A DNA stretch of 64,000 nt from Chlamydiales bacterium (lineage in GTDB: Bacteria; Chlamydiota; Chlamydiia; Chlamydiales; Criblamydiaceae). Under the pieces are notes generated by a model. That model saw nothing but the letters and a program-made list of their open reading frames with translations, did no database searches and was not told where the DNA came from. Below are positions 26,352 through 35,297 of this stretch, in pieces. Position 1 is the stretch's first letter. Each line of letters begins with the position of its first letter. The stretch covers positions 179,112 through 243,111 of the forward strand of contig JACKPN010000003.1 of NCBI GenBank assembly GCA_024233575.1, read 5' to 3'. Position numbers and translations under genes: made by a program.

Positions 26352-26408
26352 TGCTTTTTTTCTGCGTATGGATTCCAATGGTGCCTTTATAACGGAGGAG
26401 GAGCGGCG

Positions 26409-27845
26409 ATGCAAGAGCTGATACACAATGAGGTCGTGGGAAGTTATATTGCCGGAGCGTTCGCTGTAGACGGCGGCAAGAGAGAAACACTAGTGAGCCC
26501 TGTCACGCAGGCGCCATATCACGAGATCGTTTATGGAGGTCGCGAAGAGGCTGAGGCAGCTATTGCTGTCGCTCAGGAGGCATTTTTCGTTTGGAAAGCA
26601 ACATCCGCGCCACAGCGTGCCCGTTGCCTCCGTGAGGTTGCACAAATCATCCATTCACGAGAAGGAGAGCTTGCTGAGCTGATCACCATGGAGATGGGTA
26701 AGCCGATCTGCGAGTCGCGAAAAGAGGTTAACTACGCAGCCGGATTTTTTGATTGGTTTGCCGGTGAAGCTGAGCGCATCTACGGCATGACCATCCCCTC
26801 TCAATTTACCAACAAAGAGCTAAGCATCCGATACCAGCCTGTTGGTGTGTGTGGTGTCATTACTCCATGGAATTTTCCCTTGGCGATGCCTGCCAGGAAG
26901 ATTGCCGCTGCGCTGGCTGCTGGGTGCAGTGTTGTGATGAAGCCCAGTCCTGAAACGCCGGTCTGCGGATTGGTGATCGGCGAGATCTGCCGTCTGGCAG
27001 GGATTCCTAATGGGGTGATGAATATTGTGGTTGGCGATGAACAGGCGATTGGCAGTGCGCTTTTGGATTCGAACATCGTCAGAAAGATCTCCTTCACCGG
27101 AAGCTGTGAAGTGGGAAAGTATCTATATGAAAAATCGGCTAAGACAATGAAGAAGATCACGATGGAGCTTGGCGGGAATGCCCCCGTTCTTGTCTTTGAT
27201 GACGTACCTTTGGAACAAGCTGTTGAAGGGAGCATCGCTACAAAATTTCGTAACACCGGCCAGACCTGCATCTGTGCAAACCGTATTTTTGTACAGAGTA
27301 CCATTTATGAAGAGTTTGTCGAGCAATTTACTGAAAAAGCCAAAGAGCTGATTGTCGGGGATCCTCGTCATGAGCAGACTCAGCTGAGCAGTGTATTGCA
27401 TCCTGTTTCTGCTGAAAAGGTAACAGGCTGTGTTGCGGATGCTTTAGATCTTGGCGCCACAGGTAATCTTCTTAGTGATAAGCCTAACGAAGCGCAGGTG
27501 CTTTCTGGCGTGACGCCAGTGATGCGTATTTTTACTGAAGAGGTTTTCGGTCCTGTTGCGGCGCTTATTCCTTTTACCGCTGTTGACGAGGGGATCAGCA
27601 TGGCCAATGCTGGAGACTATGGGTTGGCGTCTTATCTGTTTACGCGGAACATGGCGATTGCTCATCGAGCCATTGAAGAGTTGCAGTATGGGATGGTAGG
27701 GCTAAACGATCCTTTCCTTAGCACTGCGCAAGCTTCGTTTGGGGGAATTCGTCATTCCGGTATTGGCCGCGAAGGAGGGCCGACTGGAATTCGCGAGTAT
27801 TTGGTTGAAAAGTATGTGTCCGCTCAAATCTCGATGCTTATGTAA
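26409..27845 (+). CDS. NAD(P)-dependent aldehyde dehydrogenase (succinate-semialdehyde type)
   Basis: A 478-residue ALDH-superfamily enzyme that oxidises an aldehyde to its acid. GVITPWNFPLAMPARKIAAA is the cofactor-binding start, FTGSCEVGKYL the glycine loop, MELGGNAPVLVF holds the general-base Glu, and NTGQTCICANR holds the catalytic Cys287. Overall closest in appearance to GabD-like succinate-semialdehyde dehydrogenases, but substrate assignment is uncertain. GGAGGAGGAG precedes the ATG at 26409; an open frame upstream to 26190 lies inside the divergent gene and is not used. Confidence 0.92.
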   Translation: MQELIHNEVVGSYIAGAFAVDGGKRETLVSPVTQAPYHEIVYGGREEAEAAIAVAQEAFFVWKATSAPQRARCLREVAQIIHSREGELAELITMEMGKPICESRKEVNYAAGFFDWFAGEAERIYGMTIPSQFTNKELSIRYQPVGVCGVITPWNFPLAMPARKIAAALAAGCSVVMKPSPETPVCGLVIGEICRLAGIPNGVMNIVVGDEQAIGSALLDSNIVRKISFTGSCEVGKYLYEKSAKTMKKITMELGGNAPVLVFDDVPLEQAVEGSIATKFRNTGQTCICANRIFVQSTIYEEFVEQFTEKAKELIVGDPRHEQTQLSSVLHPVSAEKVTGCVADALDLGATGNLLSDKPNEAQVLSGVTPVMRIFTEEVFGPVAALIPFTAVDEGISMANAGDYGLASYLFTRNMAIAHRAIEELQYGMVGLNDPFLSTAQASFGGIRHSGIGREGGPTGIREYLVEKYVSAQISMLM

Positions 27846-27907
27846 ATCCGCTTTACAAATAGTTGATTCATTTGTACGATGCCTCGAAAAATATTTCGGA
27901 GTGCATC

Positions 27908-29308
27908 ATGGTTGGTCATTCATCTACATTTCAAGGGGTGCCCAGAGAGGATATATTGGCGCGGTATTTTTCGAGTTGTGATTTGCCCCCCAATCAGGAA
28001 CTGATTCCTAGAAGGTATTTAACACTGTTGAGAGAGCGTTTAAGTCTGCAGAAAGCGTTGAGGCAAGATCCTTGCGGTAGAACGCCGGCTCAATTGAAAA
28101 ATCGTTTAAAAAAATTGACTGGCAGGTTGGCTCGATATGAGCAACAAGTTCATCTAATTGAATATTGTTTTAAAGTCGAAGGGCTTTCTGGTCAATACGA
28201 GAAAGATGTTGTCAATTTGGTGTTAAATACACCGAAGAGTGAACTTGATCAGAGCTTATTCCTTAAAATTTCGGAGCTCAATAACGAAAAGCTTCAGTTT
28301 CTCCTTGCGCATGCTATTCAAACACCTTCAATTCGTTCAAAGGCATTTGCACATCTTGCTTTAAACAGGTTAGACATTGATTTAGTGCAATCGATTGCTG
28401 ATGAAGATTTAAGGAAGGATACTACTAATGCGATTTTTATGAGAATGTTGCAAGAGCTTTCATGTGAAGAGATGTGCAAGACGCTAGGAAAAGTCATCAA
28501 TTATTATGATCGTGAGCAAGGGTTTTGCAGCTATCGTGCAGAGATTAAAAAATCGTTGCGTATTCACTTAGAGAAGGCTTCGACCCCGACATTTTCAGTG
28601 GATCCGACGGCTATTTGGGCAGCGGATTCTTCGATATTGTCAACATGCGACCACTTATTCTTTCAACATGCGGCAGCGAAATCTACAACCACTTGGTTTA
28701 GTACCCGTATACTTACCATGTACAATTATTACATGAAGAAAAGTGGTCTATCTCTTGAGGAGATTAGTGATTTTGAAGCTGAAATACGGGCAATGAAAAC
28801 AGGTTATTCATATAGTGGTTTTGAAGATAATGGAGAAATTGTTCGGATTTTATCGGAGCCTGATGAAAATATTCGAGACAAGAATTTATTACAATTAATT
28901 TGCAAGAAGATGGAATGTTTAAAGTTTGAAGACTCTTTAATAATGGCACGAGTGATCAAAACTGATGAAATTCAACAAATAGCTTTGAAAAAAATTGCTG
29001 TGCTTGGCGTTTATAGCGACTTTATTGAGAAAGATTATGCTGCTGACAGTTTTGCCATAGTTACGGAGTTGATCAAGGAAAAAGCGGAGCAAAAGCGAAC
29101 CGTGGAACAGATCATTGACGTGATGATTGCGAATGTGACAGGTCCGTCAATTTGTGAGCGATTATCAGAGATATTGGACTCCGAGTTGTGTGAACATGCG
29201 TTTGGATATTTTGAGCAGACATTTTCTAAGTTGCTTGAAAAAGAACGCATAAGCTATCTTAATCCTCTAAGCCTGAATAGCTCAGATGGTAGAGCAGCGC
29301 ATTCGTAA
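27908..29308 (+). CDS. Hypothetical helical protein running into tRNA-Thr
   Basis: A 466-residue protein starting MVGHSSTFQGVPRED after CGGAG. It is rich in Leu, Glu and Lys with helix-like periodicity and no signal peptide, membrane segment or known motif; the repeated 30-40-residue helical units (for example LFLKISELNNEKLQFLLAHA) may be an irregular repeat solenoid. The last 12 codons lie inside the tRNA-Thr gene and the stop TAA is part of the tRNA anticodon region, so the original end was probably lost or replaced. Lower GC than neighbours by eye. Confidence 0.6.
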   Translation: MVGHSSTFQGVPREDILARYFSSCDLPPNQELIPRRYLTLLRERLSLQKALRQDPCGRTPAQLKNRLKKLTGRLARYEQQVHLIEYCFKVEGLSGQYEKDVVNLVLNTPKSELDQSLFLKISELNNEKLQFLLAHAIQTPSIRSKAFAHLALNRLDIDLVQSIADEDLRKDTTNAIFMRMLQELSCEEMCKTLGKVINYYDREQGFCSYRAEIKKSLRIHLEKASTPTFSVDPTAIWAADSSILSTCDHLFFQHAAAKSTTTWFSTRILTMYNYYMKKSGLSLEEISDFEAEIRAMKTGYSYSGFEDNGEIVRILSEPDENIRDKNLLQLICKKMECLKFEDSLIMARVIKTDEIQQIALKKIAVLGVYSDFIEKDYAADSFAIVTELIKEKAEQKRTVEQIIDVMIANVTGPSICERLSEILDSELCEHAFGYFEQTFSKLLEKERISYLNPLSLNSSDGRAAHS

Positions 29309-29343
29309 TGCGAAGGTCGGGGGTTCGATTCCCTTTTCAGGCA
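29271..29343 (+). tRNA. tRNA-Thr (CGT)
   Basis: Plus-strand cloverleaf of 73 bases. Acceptor GCCTGAA pairs with TTCAGGC; the D-arm is TAGCTCAGATGGTAGAGCA; the anticodon loop TTCGTAA gives CGT; the T-loop is TTCGATT. The first 38 bases overlap the preceding open frame. A terminator follows. Confidence 0.95.
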
Positions 29344-29349
29344 GTATCT

Positions 29350-29388
29350 AACCCTCCTAGGCCAAATGGTTTAGAGGGTTTTCTTTTT
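29350..29388 (+). terminator. Rho-independent terminator of tRNA-Thr
   Basis: AACCCTC and GAGGGTT form the stem, followed by TTCTTTTTT. It begins six bases after the tRNA end. Confidence 0.85.
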
Positions 29389-29701
29389 TCACACAAAACC
29401 TCTCAGGACCTCAATTTGTCACATTTTTGTCACAGCAAGCTTCAAAAGCTGTCAGTTTTTAATAATAAAGACTTGATGATGATGAATGTGAAAAAGTTGT
29501 TTGATGCATGTAAAGCGAGCGCAAACAAGTCTATTTATTTGATAGCGGTACTTGCTTTTTCTACTGGTATGTGTCGATGAGAGATCATGTATTTGACTTG
29601 GGCGGACGCTGATTTTGAGGGTGAGAAAGGATTGTCCTAAAGGAAACCAAAAACGGTGATGTTAAGATCGTTTCTTTAGTCTGTTTAGCGTGTCGATTGT
29701 T
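29389..29701. other. Gene-poor stretch after tRNA-Thr
   Basis: About 310 bases between the tRNA terminator and the end of the F-box gene. A possible 34-codon frame at 29476-29580 has one hydrophobic stretch but no ribosome binding site, and I do not call it. The position directly after a tRNA and before accessory genes would fit an old integration site, but no att repeat or integrase is seen. Confidence 0.35.
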
Positions 29702-31237
29702 TTAGTGAATCGAACGTCCCCAGGATCGTTTGCTTGACGGTAGTTCGGTTTTCTCCTTATCAATGACTTTAAAGACCTTTTGTAAGGACTCCTCAGGTAA
29801 AGTCATATCTTTCTCGATGGAATAAAATTCATCGATATCAGTTTGTGTACCAGTTTCTAGATTGCGGACGACCATCTTGTTATCAGGTTCATCGTAAGAA
29901 AAAACGAGTTTGTTGATGGTGAAAACGGATTCGTAGATTTCGTTAATCTTTCGTGTACATAATAAGGATCCAGTTTTTAGATCTATAAAATGAACATTTA
30001 TTCCCGTGAAGAATATGGAAGAGATTTTGAAGAGCTGCATAGCTATGCACGAAATTGCTTTAACTATTGAATTGGGCTCCGCTAATGAACTGCGACGGAA
30101 TGATTTTGAAAGATATTCACGATATTCTTGATTGCTTGCTCTATGAGTAAAGAGCGTAAGTGTTCCATTGTGATGACAGCTTGCAATAATCTGTTCTCTG
30201 GAACGATCAAAAACTTTTTTTCTTTGTATGTAGTGGATCAGCCAGCGCTTTGATTTCATGTGATAGTCACGATAGAAGCTATATACTTCATCGTTTGTGA
30301 CGTAGTAGTACCTGTTCTCGTGTTTATGGTGTTTGAATGCTATATGTGGATCATGTCCTACGTAGACCTTAGTGTCATCGGAAATCGGATATTTGATATC
30401 GAATTGTATAAGTTTATTAACAGGTATTAGAGTTTGTATTATGCGGACGAAGCCATCGTCTATATCGATATCGAAATTTCTTTTAATATTTACAAATGCT
30501 AATGGATTAGATTGCGGATATGAATTAGGAAGAAGAGTATATCGGCAATTAGGCAAATCCATTTTTTCAGAAATATTAATGATAATTTTTTCACCTGTCT
30601 GATACTTCCACTGAATAAGGAAGTTTTCTGCAGTATAGGCAAAGATGTAAATGTCAAAAACGTCCATTGCAAAGATAGGTTTGCCATTTCCCGTTAACGA
30701 TTTTTCTTCGCCGTTTAGAGATTTAACGATGACGTCGCTTCCTCTAATGAAAAAAGTATGATTGCCGTATCTAACAGGGGGTGGATTAAAAAATAGCTCA
30801 TTATGAGGACCTATTAAGCTTGTCCATTTATCCAGTTGCCTAGAGTCAAGGGAATTATACCACCGCCTCCGCCCATCTTCTTCATCATAGCGCTCAATTC
30901 TTGATTGGCTCTGACAGCAAAACTGACGGTTGTAGATGATTGAAGTGGCTAGATCTCGTACTGAGTCTGCATATTGAAAAACGGTAAACCATGAAACGCC
31001 CACTCTCTTGAGCACAGGAAGCTTGTTTTCTCTTAGTCTTTGTTGAGCGTGCTCTTTCCAAAGTTGATTGTCGGCAGCTACATTTTCCCATTTGCGACAG
31101 ACCATTCTGCAGTGTAAAACATCGTTAGGTGGTAAATAAGAAAATATCTTGATGAGAGTTTCATTAGGAAGTTTAGAGATTGGAGGATTCGGTCGACATT
31201 GAAAGAATTGATATAAGTAAGTTGATAACGCAATCAT
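29702..31237 (-). CDS. F-box domain protein, candidate host-directed effector
   Basis: A 511-residue protein with an F-box at residues about 20-62: ISKLPNETLIKIFSYLPPND followed by VLHCRMVCRKWENVAAD. The F-box is a eukaryotic module that binds SKP1 in SCF ubiquitin ligases. The remaining 430 residues have repeated beta-strand patterns with aromatic residues (for example NHTFFIRGSDVIVKSLNGEE) that resemble a degenerate beta-propeller, the substrate-binding part in many F-box proteins. There is no signal peptide, so export by type III secretion is inference. Low-GC and lying in the accessory stretch, it is likely of host origin. Confidence 0.82.
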   Translation of the reverse strand: MIALSTYLYQFFQCRPNPPISKLPNETLIKIFSYLPPNDVLHCRMVCRKWENVAADNQLWKEHAQQRLRENKLPVLKRVGVSWFTVFQYADSVRDLATSIIYNRQFCCQSQSRIERYDEEDGRRRWYNSLDSRQLDKWTSLIGPHNELFFNPPPVRYGNHTFFIRGSDVIVKSLNGEEKSLTGNGKPIFAMDVFDIYIFAYTAENFLIQWKYQTGEKIIINISEKMDLPNCRYTLLPNSYPQSNPLAFVNIKRNFDIDIDDGFVRIIQTLIPVNKLIQFDIKYPISDDTKVYVGHDPHIAFKHHKHENRYYYVTNDEVYSFYRDYHMKSKRWLIHYIQRKKVFDRSREQIIASCHHNGTLTLFTHRASNQEYREYLSKSFRRSSLAEPNSIVKAISCIAMQLFKISSIFFTGINVHFIDLKTGSLLCTRKINEIYESVFTINKLVFSYDEPDNKMVVRNLETGTQTDIDEFYSIEKDMTLPEESLQKVFKVIDKEKTELPSSKRSWGRSIH

Positions 31238-31292
31238 GAACTTCTACATTACCCCACCGAGGTTAATAATGAAAATATTTCTGACGATAATC

Positions 31293-31448
31293 GGCATTAT
31301 TGCAAAAATAGCTGCGGAGAGACACTTCTCAGCTTGATCTAAGAACTGTAAATCTGTAATTTTTTTTGCAGAAATAGAATAGCAGTTTACAAATGACTCA
31401 CACAGTGAAAACGAAGTACCTTTCCGCAGCTATTTTTGCAACAACGCC
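31293..31448. mobile_element. MITE-like element with IS6-like ends
   Basis: A 156-bp sequence whose ends are inverted copies over about 36 bases; 31300-31318 and 31423-31441 match perfectly (TTGCAAAAATAGCTGCGGA). The outermost bases GGCRTTRTTGCAAA recall the terminal repeats of IS6/IS26-family elements as I remember them. There is no transposase and no eight-base target duplication is visible. It lies between the divergent F-box and flavin-reductase genes and may carry their promoters. Confidence 0.7.
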
Positions 31449-31550
31449 AGTTATAGACACGACTGAGATTTTATAATAATAATATTTGCATTGTCATAAT
31501 AGATGGAGAAAAATATACTTCTTCCATCAAGATTTTACTTAGGAAATTTT

Positions 31551-32165
31551 ATGGAAAAATGGATTTTTGTTTTACTAACTTTTGTATCTGCAAATCTTTG
31601 CGCTGAGAAGAACGTACTGGCGATTTCTGGCAGCACCAGAAACGAGTCTTTGAATAAAAAGTTGGTCACTGAAGCTGCATATTGGGCGTCTCAATCCGGA
31701 GGAACTGTGATTGAGATCGATCTAAAGGAATATGCGATGCCTTTTTATGACGGTGATCTTGAGATAAGCGAGGGAATGCCGGAAAAAGCTCAACAGTTGC
31801 GCGCATTGATGATCCAAAGCGATGTGATTTTGATTGCTTCACCCGAATATAATTGTTCGGTATCTGCTGTGCTAAAAAATGCAATTGACTGGGCATCAAG
31901 AAGTGAAGAGGGACGTTCTTCACGCGCGGCTTTTAAAGACAAAACATTTGTGATCATGAGTGCTTCACCGGGTTCAGGGGGAGGAGCAAGAGGTTTGGTG
32001 CATTTAAAGGAAATTATCAAAGATATCGGCGGGACGGTCCTTCAGCAGCAAGTTGTTGTTCCCAATGCATACCGAGCTTTTGATCAACAAGGTCGACTGA
32101 TTGATCCGACCCAAAAGTCAATGCTCCAAGAAGCTGTTCATGCAGCAATGAAAGCCGCATCCTAA
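31551..32165 (+). CDS. Exported NADPH-dependent FMN reductase-like protein
   Basis: A 204-residue flavodoxin-fold protein of the FMN_red/ChrR group. ISGSTRNESLNKKL is the FMN phosphate loop, and SPEYNCSVSAVLKNAIDWAS is the second conserved block. Unusually, it begins with a signal-peptide-like segment, MEKWIFVLLTFVSANLCAEK, ahead of the usual fold. The ATG at 31551 is chosen because AGGA lies six bases before it; an upstream ATG at 31503 lacks one. A quinone- or metal-reducing role outside the cytosol is inference. Confidence 0.8.
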   Translation: MEKWIFVLLTFVSANLCAEKNVLAISGSTRNESLNKKLVTEAAYWASQSGGTVIEIDLKEYAMPFYDGDLEISEGMPEKAQQLRALMIQSDVILIASPEYNCSVSAVLKNAIDWASRSEEGRSSRAAFKDKTFVIMSASPGSGGGARGLVHLKEIIKDIGGTVLQQQVVVPNAYRAFDQQGRLIDPTQKSMLQEAVHAAMKAAS

Positions 32166-32893
32166 CGATACCAAAACAACTTGAAAGATTGGTTTTGGAC
32201 GGCTCTAAAGCTCTTACACGAATTGACTTAATTCTGACGTTACGACTAGCATCCTTTGCGAATGATAACCCTTAGAAAGGAAATGGGATATGAGTGCAGT
32301 AGCTATGAACTAAAATTCTGTTATGTTTAACCAGTCTCTTGATGAAATAGGTTCGTTTGGACAAAAAGTAATAAATTCGGGAACTGTTGCTTCAGTACTT
32401 CTTGGATCCATCGGCGGATGGTTGGCGGGTGTGGGGACAACTCCCGGGTTCCTTATTATGGAAGAGTCGTAACAATCAAAGAGAGAATCGCTGTTTTAGG
32501 CGGTTCGAAATCTTAAAATTTTATCGGCAGAGAATATCCTGGTTAGTTTTATTCTCTGCTGTCTGTGTCACTGAGTTATTAAGCCCCTCTCCAAGATAAG
32601 TGTTCACGGATTGTTTCCTTAGGGAAGCCCATATTTTGCGCATCTTGGTTACTTTTCTCCTCGCCCATAGCTCAAGGCTATTGGCTCGTTTAAAATCAAC
32701 CGATCTGCATCAAACTATGCATTTTCTCTAGCCCCCCCTGAACTCTTACTCTCCAAGCGGTCCGTTTATCCTCTCTTAACTACAGAGATACTTTTAAGTT
32801 ATGTTTTTTAGATGACTTTACAATGAGAATTTAATAGACTTATTATAAACGATTTTATACAATTAATCCATTTCTTAAAAATGGTTTAATTGT
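32166..32893. other. Long gene-poor region
   Basis: About 730 bases without a convincing gene. A short frame at 32323-32472 (49 codons, Gly-rich hydrophobic end SVLLGSIGGWLAGVG) may be a gene fragment. A weak hairpin (CCAAAAC/GTTTTGG, 32171-32198) follows the flavin-reductase gene. A poly-C tract, TAGCCCCCCC-like, occurs near 32730. Probably decayed sequence. Confidence 0.4.
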
Positions 32894-34144
32894 ATGGTAA
32901 TCCCTAATAATCAGTATTCGCAGTTTAAAGATTATTTAACACAAATTGCAGGTCAAAAAATCTCCTATTGTCAGATTGGGAACTCGCTTTCTGTTTCCGA
33001 TGTTGCTGTCTATCGTTTTTTGAGCGGGTTCACTAAAAGGCCTTTCAAAATGCTGTCCAATTTTATCTCAAAATATCCGGACGAATTTGCTAGATGGCCT
33101 GAAGAAGGAAAAAAAATCAATCGCGTCATCCAAATTTCCGATATCGATTATTTTTTAGAACCTTCAAAGCTAGACCCGCCTCCAAAAATTCCCGCTACGC
33201 TTGCTTTAAAGAACAGAACCAATATTGTGATCGGATACAGAGGTCATCAAACGATTAAAGATGGCCAAGGGATGCTGTTCGACCATCGTACTTTTCAGAA
33301 CATCACAGGTAAGAAAACGGCGGTTTCTTATGATACGGATCATTATCAACAAGCGAAAGAGCTGTTTCAACAAGCGATCCGTCAAGTCCCATCTAAGCTT
33401 CCCCAAGATTATCCGGTACGGCAGCATGTAAGCTATGCCGGAGGCCTGTTGGTCATCACCGGACGTCCACGCTCATTGATGAATGAGCAGTTTCGGGAAA
33501 AACATGAGTGGCAAATTATCCGCCATGCCCTTAATCGTGGGCAGCCGATCCTTGCAATCTGTGCAGGGATGTGGAGGGTGTTGGAAGTGATGTCAACTTG
33601 GGTAGATGATCCTGATAACTTGCGTAAATCCGCATCGGAGCTGTCACGGGAACATCTCGAGAAAGATACTATCATCGATGTGAAGGACCACAGCTTTACC
33701 GGCGGGATGATCAGGCTCGATACTACAGGCAGTCGCACCACACACAATATCCAAGTTCATGACGTTATGGTTGTAAAAGGTACGTATCTTGATCAGATCA
33801 CCAAAGTAAGAACACGGCGTTTCCCTGTAAATAGCGTTCATTGGAAAGCGGTCAATCCAGAGAAGCTTCCTCAGACTGTTGTGATTTCCGCTTACGCTGT
33901 GCACAATCCTCAGATCAAAATTTTCAAAAAAAATTCGACGTTTATGGAGCCGCAAAAGTATTCAGTCGAAGCTGTCGAGTCTATTAATAATACATTTCAT
34001 GGGACCCAATGGCATCCGGAGGGGTATCCTTATGATGGCCCTCATCACCGTATCATCAACTACATGGCGAAGATGGGTGAGACATACACAGCAAAACGTC
34101 AGATGTTCAAACAGCTGCATCAAAAAGTTCCCTTTTATAGATGA
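32894..34144 (+). CDS. Class I glutamine-amidotransferase-like hydrolase with N-terminal HTH-like domain
   Basis: A 416-residue protein. Residues about 25-50 (YCQIGNSLSVSDVAVYRFLS) look like a helix-turn-helix of the kind in repressors. From about 110 on there is a class I amidotransferase fold as in gamma-glutamyl-GABA hydrolases (peptidase C26): nucleophile Cys223 in LAICAGMW and His374 in GTQWHPEGY. The fusion of a possible DNA-binding domain to this hydrolase is unusual. It lies alone after a gene-poor stretch; the ATG has little ribosome binding sequence. Substrate unknown. Confidence 0.68.
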   Translation: MVIPNNQYSQFKDYLTQIAGQKISYCQIGNSLSVSDVAVYRFLSGFTKRPFKMLSNFISKYPDEFARWPEEGKKINRVIQISDIDYFLEPSKLDPPPKIPATLALKNRTNIVIGYRGHQTIKDGQGMLFDHRTFQNITGKKTAVSYDTDHYQQAKELFQQAIRQVPSKLPQDYPVRQHVSYAGGLLVITGRPRSLMNEQFREKHEWQIIRHALNRGQPILAICAGMWRVLEVMSTWVDDPDNLRKSASELSREHLEKDTIIDVKDHSFTGGMIRLDTTGSRTTHNIQVHDVMVVKGTYLDQITKVRTRRFPVNSVHWKAVNPEKLPQTVVISAYAVHNPQIKIFKKNSTFMEPQKYSVEAVESINNTFHGTQWHPEGYPYDGPHHRIINYMAKMGETYTAKRQMFKQLHQKVPFYR

Positions 34145-34197
34145 TGCCTGTCTTTGGAATAGGCGGTGGCGTGCGGTAAAGAGGGATACGAGGGGTC

Positions 34198-35202
34198 TTA
34201 CTTAAGGGGAGTTAGAGGCCTATCACTGCGAGGGCTGGTAAAATGTGTCGCAGGACATCCCGAAGCGCTAATTGCTAATATCTCTGGATAGTAGATTTTG
34301 CAATGTTCTTCACATGGGTTCCAAACATCCAAATACCCGAAGCTTCCATCGCTTAGAGGGACCTTTATTACCTTGGGGGTAAGGTACTTTATATTGCGTT
34401 CAACACCTTCAAATTGTGCCACAGCTAGGTTAAGTTGGTCTTTGCTCTTAGATGTGTGAGGATACCGCCACAACGTTCCGCTAAATGCAACCATTCCTAC
34501 ATCTTGAGGTTTAAAGGAGACAAAACGTCCTGCTTTGCAGAGGCCTGCCATTAACGCTACTTCGACACATCTGGTGCGGGGCTTAATCCAATCGGAGGGT
34601 GCTTGGTGGGGTGTGCGCATTTTCAAAGATCTGATGAGTAGGTACTCGGACGTTGAAGGAACTCTCGTGAGTTCGAAAATCCATTTTTTCTGCATTTCAT
34701 TAATCTTTTCAATAAGTGAAATCAATCTTTTACGTAAAGGGCCATCATTTTTGGGATTTCTATCTTGAGAAACGGCAAGCAATACCAAGCGTTTACCTGG
34801 GACCACAACGAAGCCAAGACATTTATTTATTCCTGCAAGTGGAAAGGTGTCTTCTAAGTCGTTTTTCAACTGCTTATGTGCATGTGAGAAAAAATCGCTA
34901 GCCGCTCTTTCCGTTATTTCAATAGATTCATCCGAAGGAGATAATAGGCTATCAGAGGTGTACAGTATCGACTTGCTCATGCACCCCACGTTAGCCATTG
35001 TTGTTCTGACAACACTAGGATGCTCCACTTCCCTTTCACCTAGCAGTTCTTTTTTATCTTTGAAACTGGTTAAAAATGGATGCATCCGAATTGGTATGAA
35101 AGTTTTAGCAATAGGACTTAAATCTTCATCAACCGGTGTTGTTGATTGATTCTCTCTCGTATAGAGTCCAATACTAGGTAATGATGTACTTATAATATTC
35201 AT
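34198..35202 (-). CDS. Putative deaminase-fold protein, candidate effector
   Basis: A 334-residue protein without signal peptide or membrane helix. The C-terminal third has the zinc-site pattern of cytidine-deaminase-like proteins: Cys-Val-Glu at 212-214 (TRCVEVALMAGL) and Pro-Cys-x-x-x-Cys-like NPCEEHC, with C297 and C301, preceded by a strand GYLDVW as usual. The gap between the two halves (about 83 residues) is longer than in typical deaminases and would need an insertion. Cys in place of the first His occurs in some bacterial toxin deaminases. Note that CEEHC has three, not two, residues between the Cys, so the match is imperfect. AGGCG precedes the ATG. Confidence 0.5.
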   Translation of the reverse strand: MNIISTSLPSIGLYTRENQSTTPVDEDLSPIAKTFIPIRMHPFLTSFKDKKELLGEREVEHPSVVRTTMANVGCMSKSILYTSDSLLSPSDESIEITERAASDFFSHAHKQLKNDLEDTFPLAGINKCLGFVVVPGKRLVLLAVSQDRNPKNDGPLRKRLISLIEKINEMQKKWIFELTRVPSTSEYLLIRSLKMRTPHQAPSDWIKPRTRCVEVALMAGLCKAGRFVSFKPQDVGMVAFSGTLWRYPHTSKSKDQLNLAVAQFEGVERNIKYLTPKVIKVPLSDGSFGYLDVWNPCEEHCKIYYPEILAISASGCPATHFTSPRSDRPLTPLK

Positions 35203-35297
35203 AAAACACGCCTATTTAATTTATAGCTTATTATAATCATTTCTTGTAAAGAAATGATTAAGATTGTTTTAGAATTTGTAAAATATAAATTAAATTG

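Noticed and set aside
24269..29462. A shared short sequence GCTGTCAGTTTTTAA near 24269 and 29448, each close to a tRNA
   Set aside because: Only about 15 AT-rich bases match, which is too little to claim attachment sites.
29308..29580. A 90-codon frame after tRNA-Thr
   Set aside because: Its first part is the tRNA and its terminator, and no ribosome binding site fits.
32700..32740. A poly-C tract that might be phase-variable
   Set aside because: It is short and not in or just before a convincing gene.
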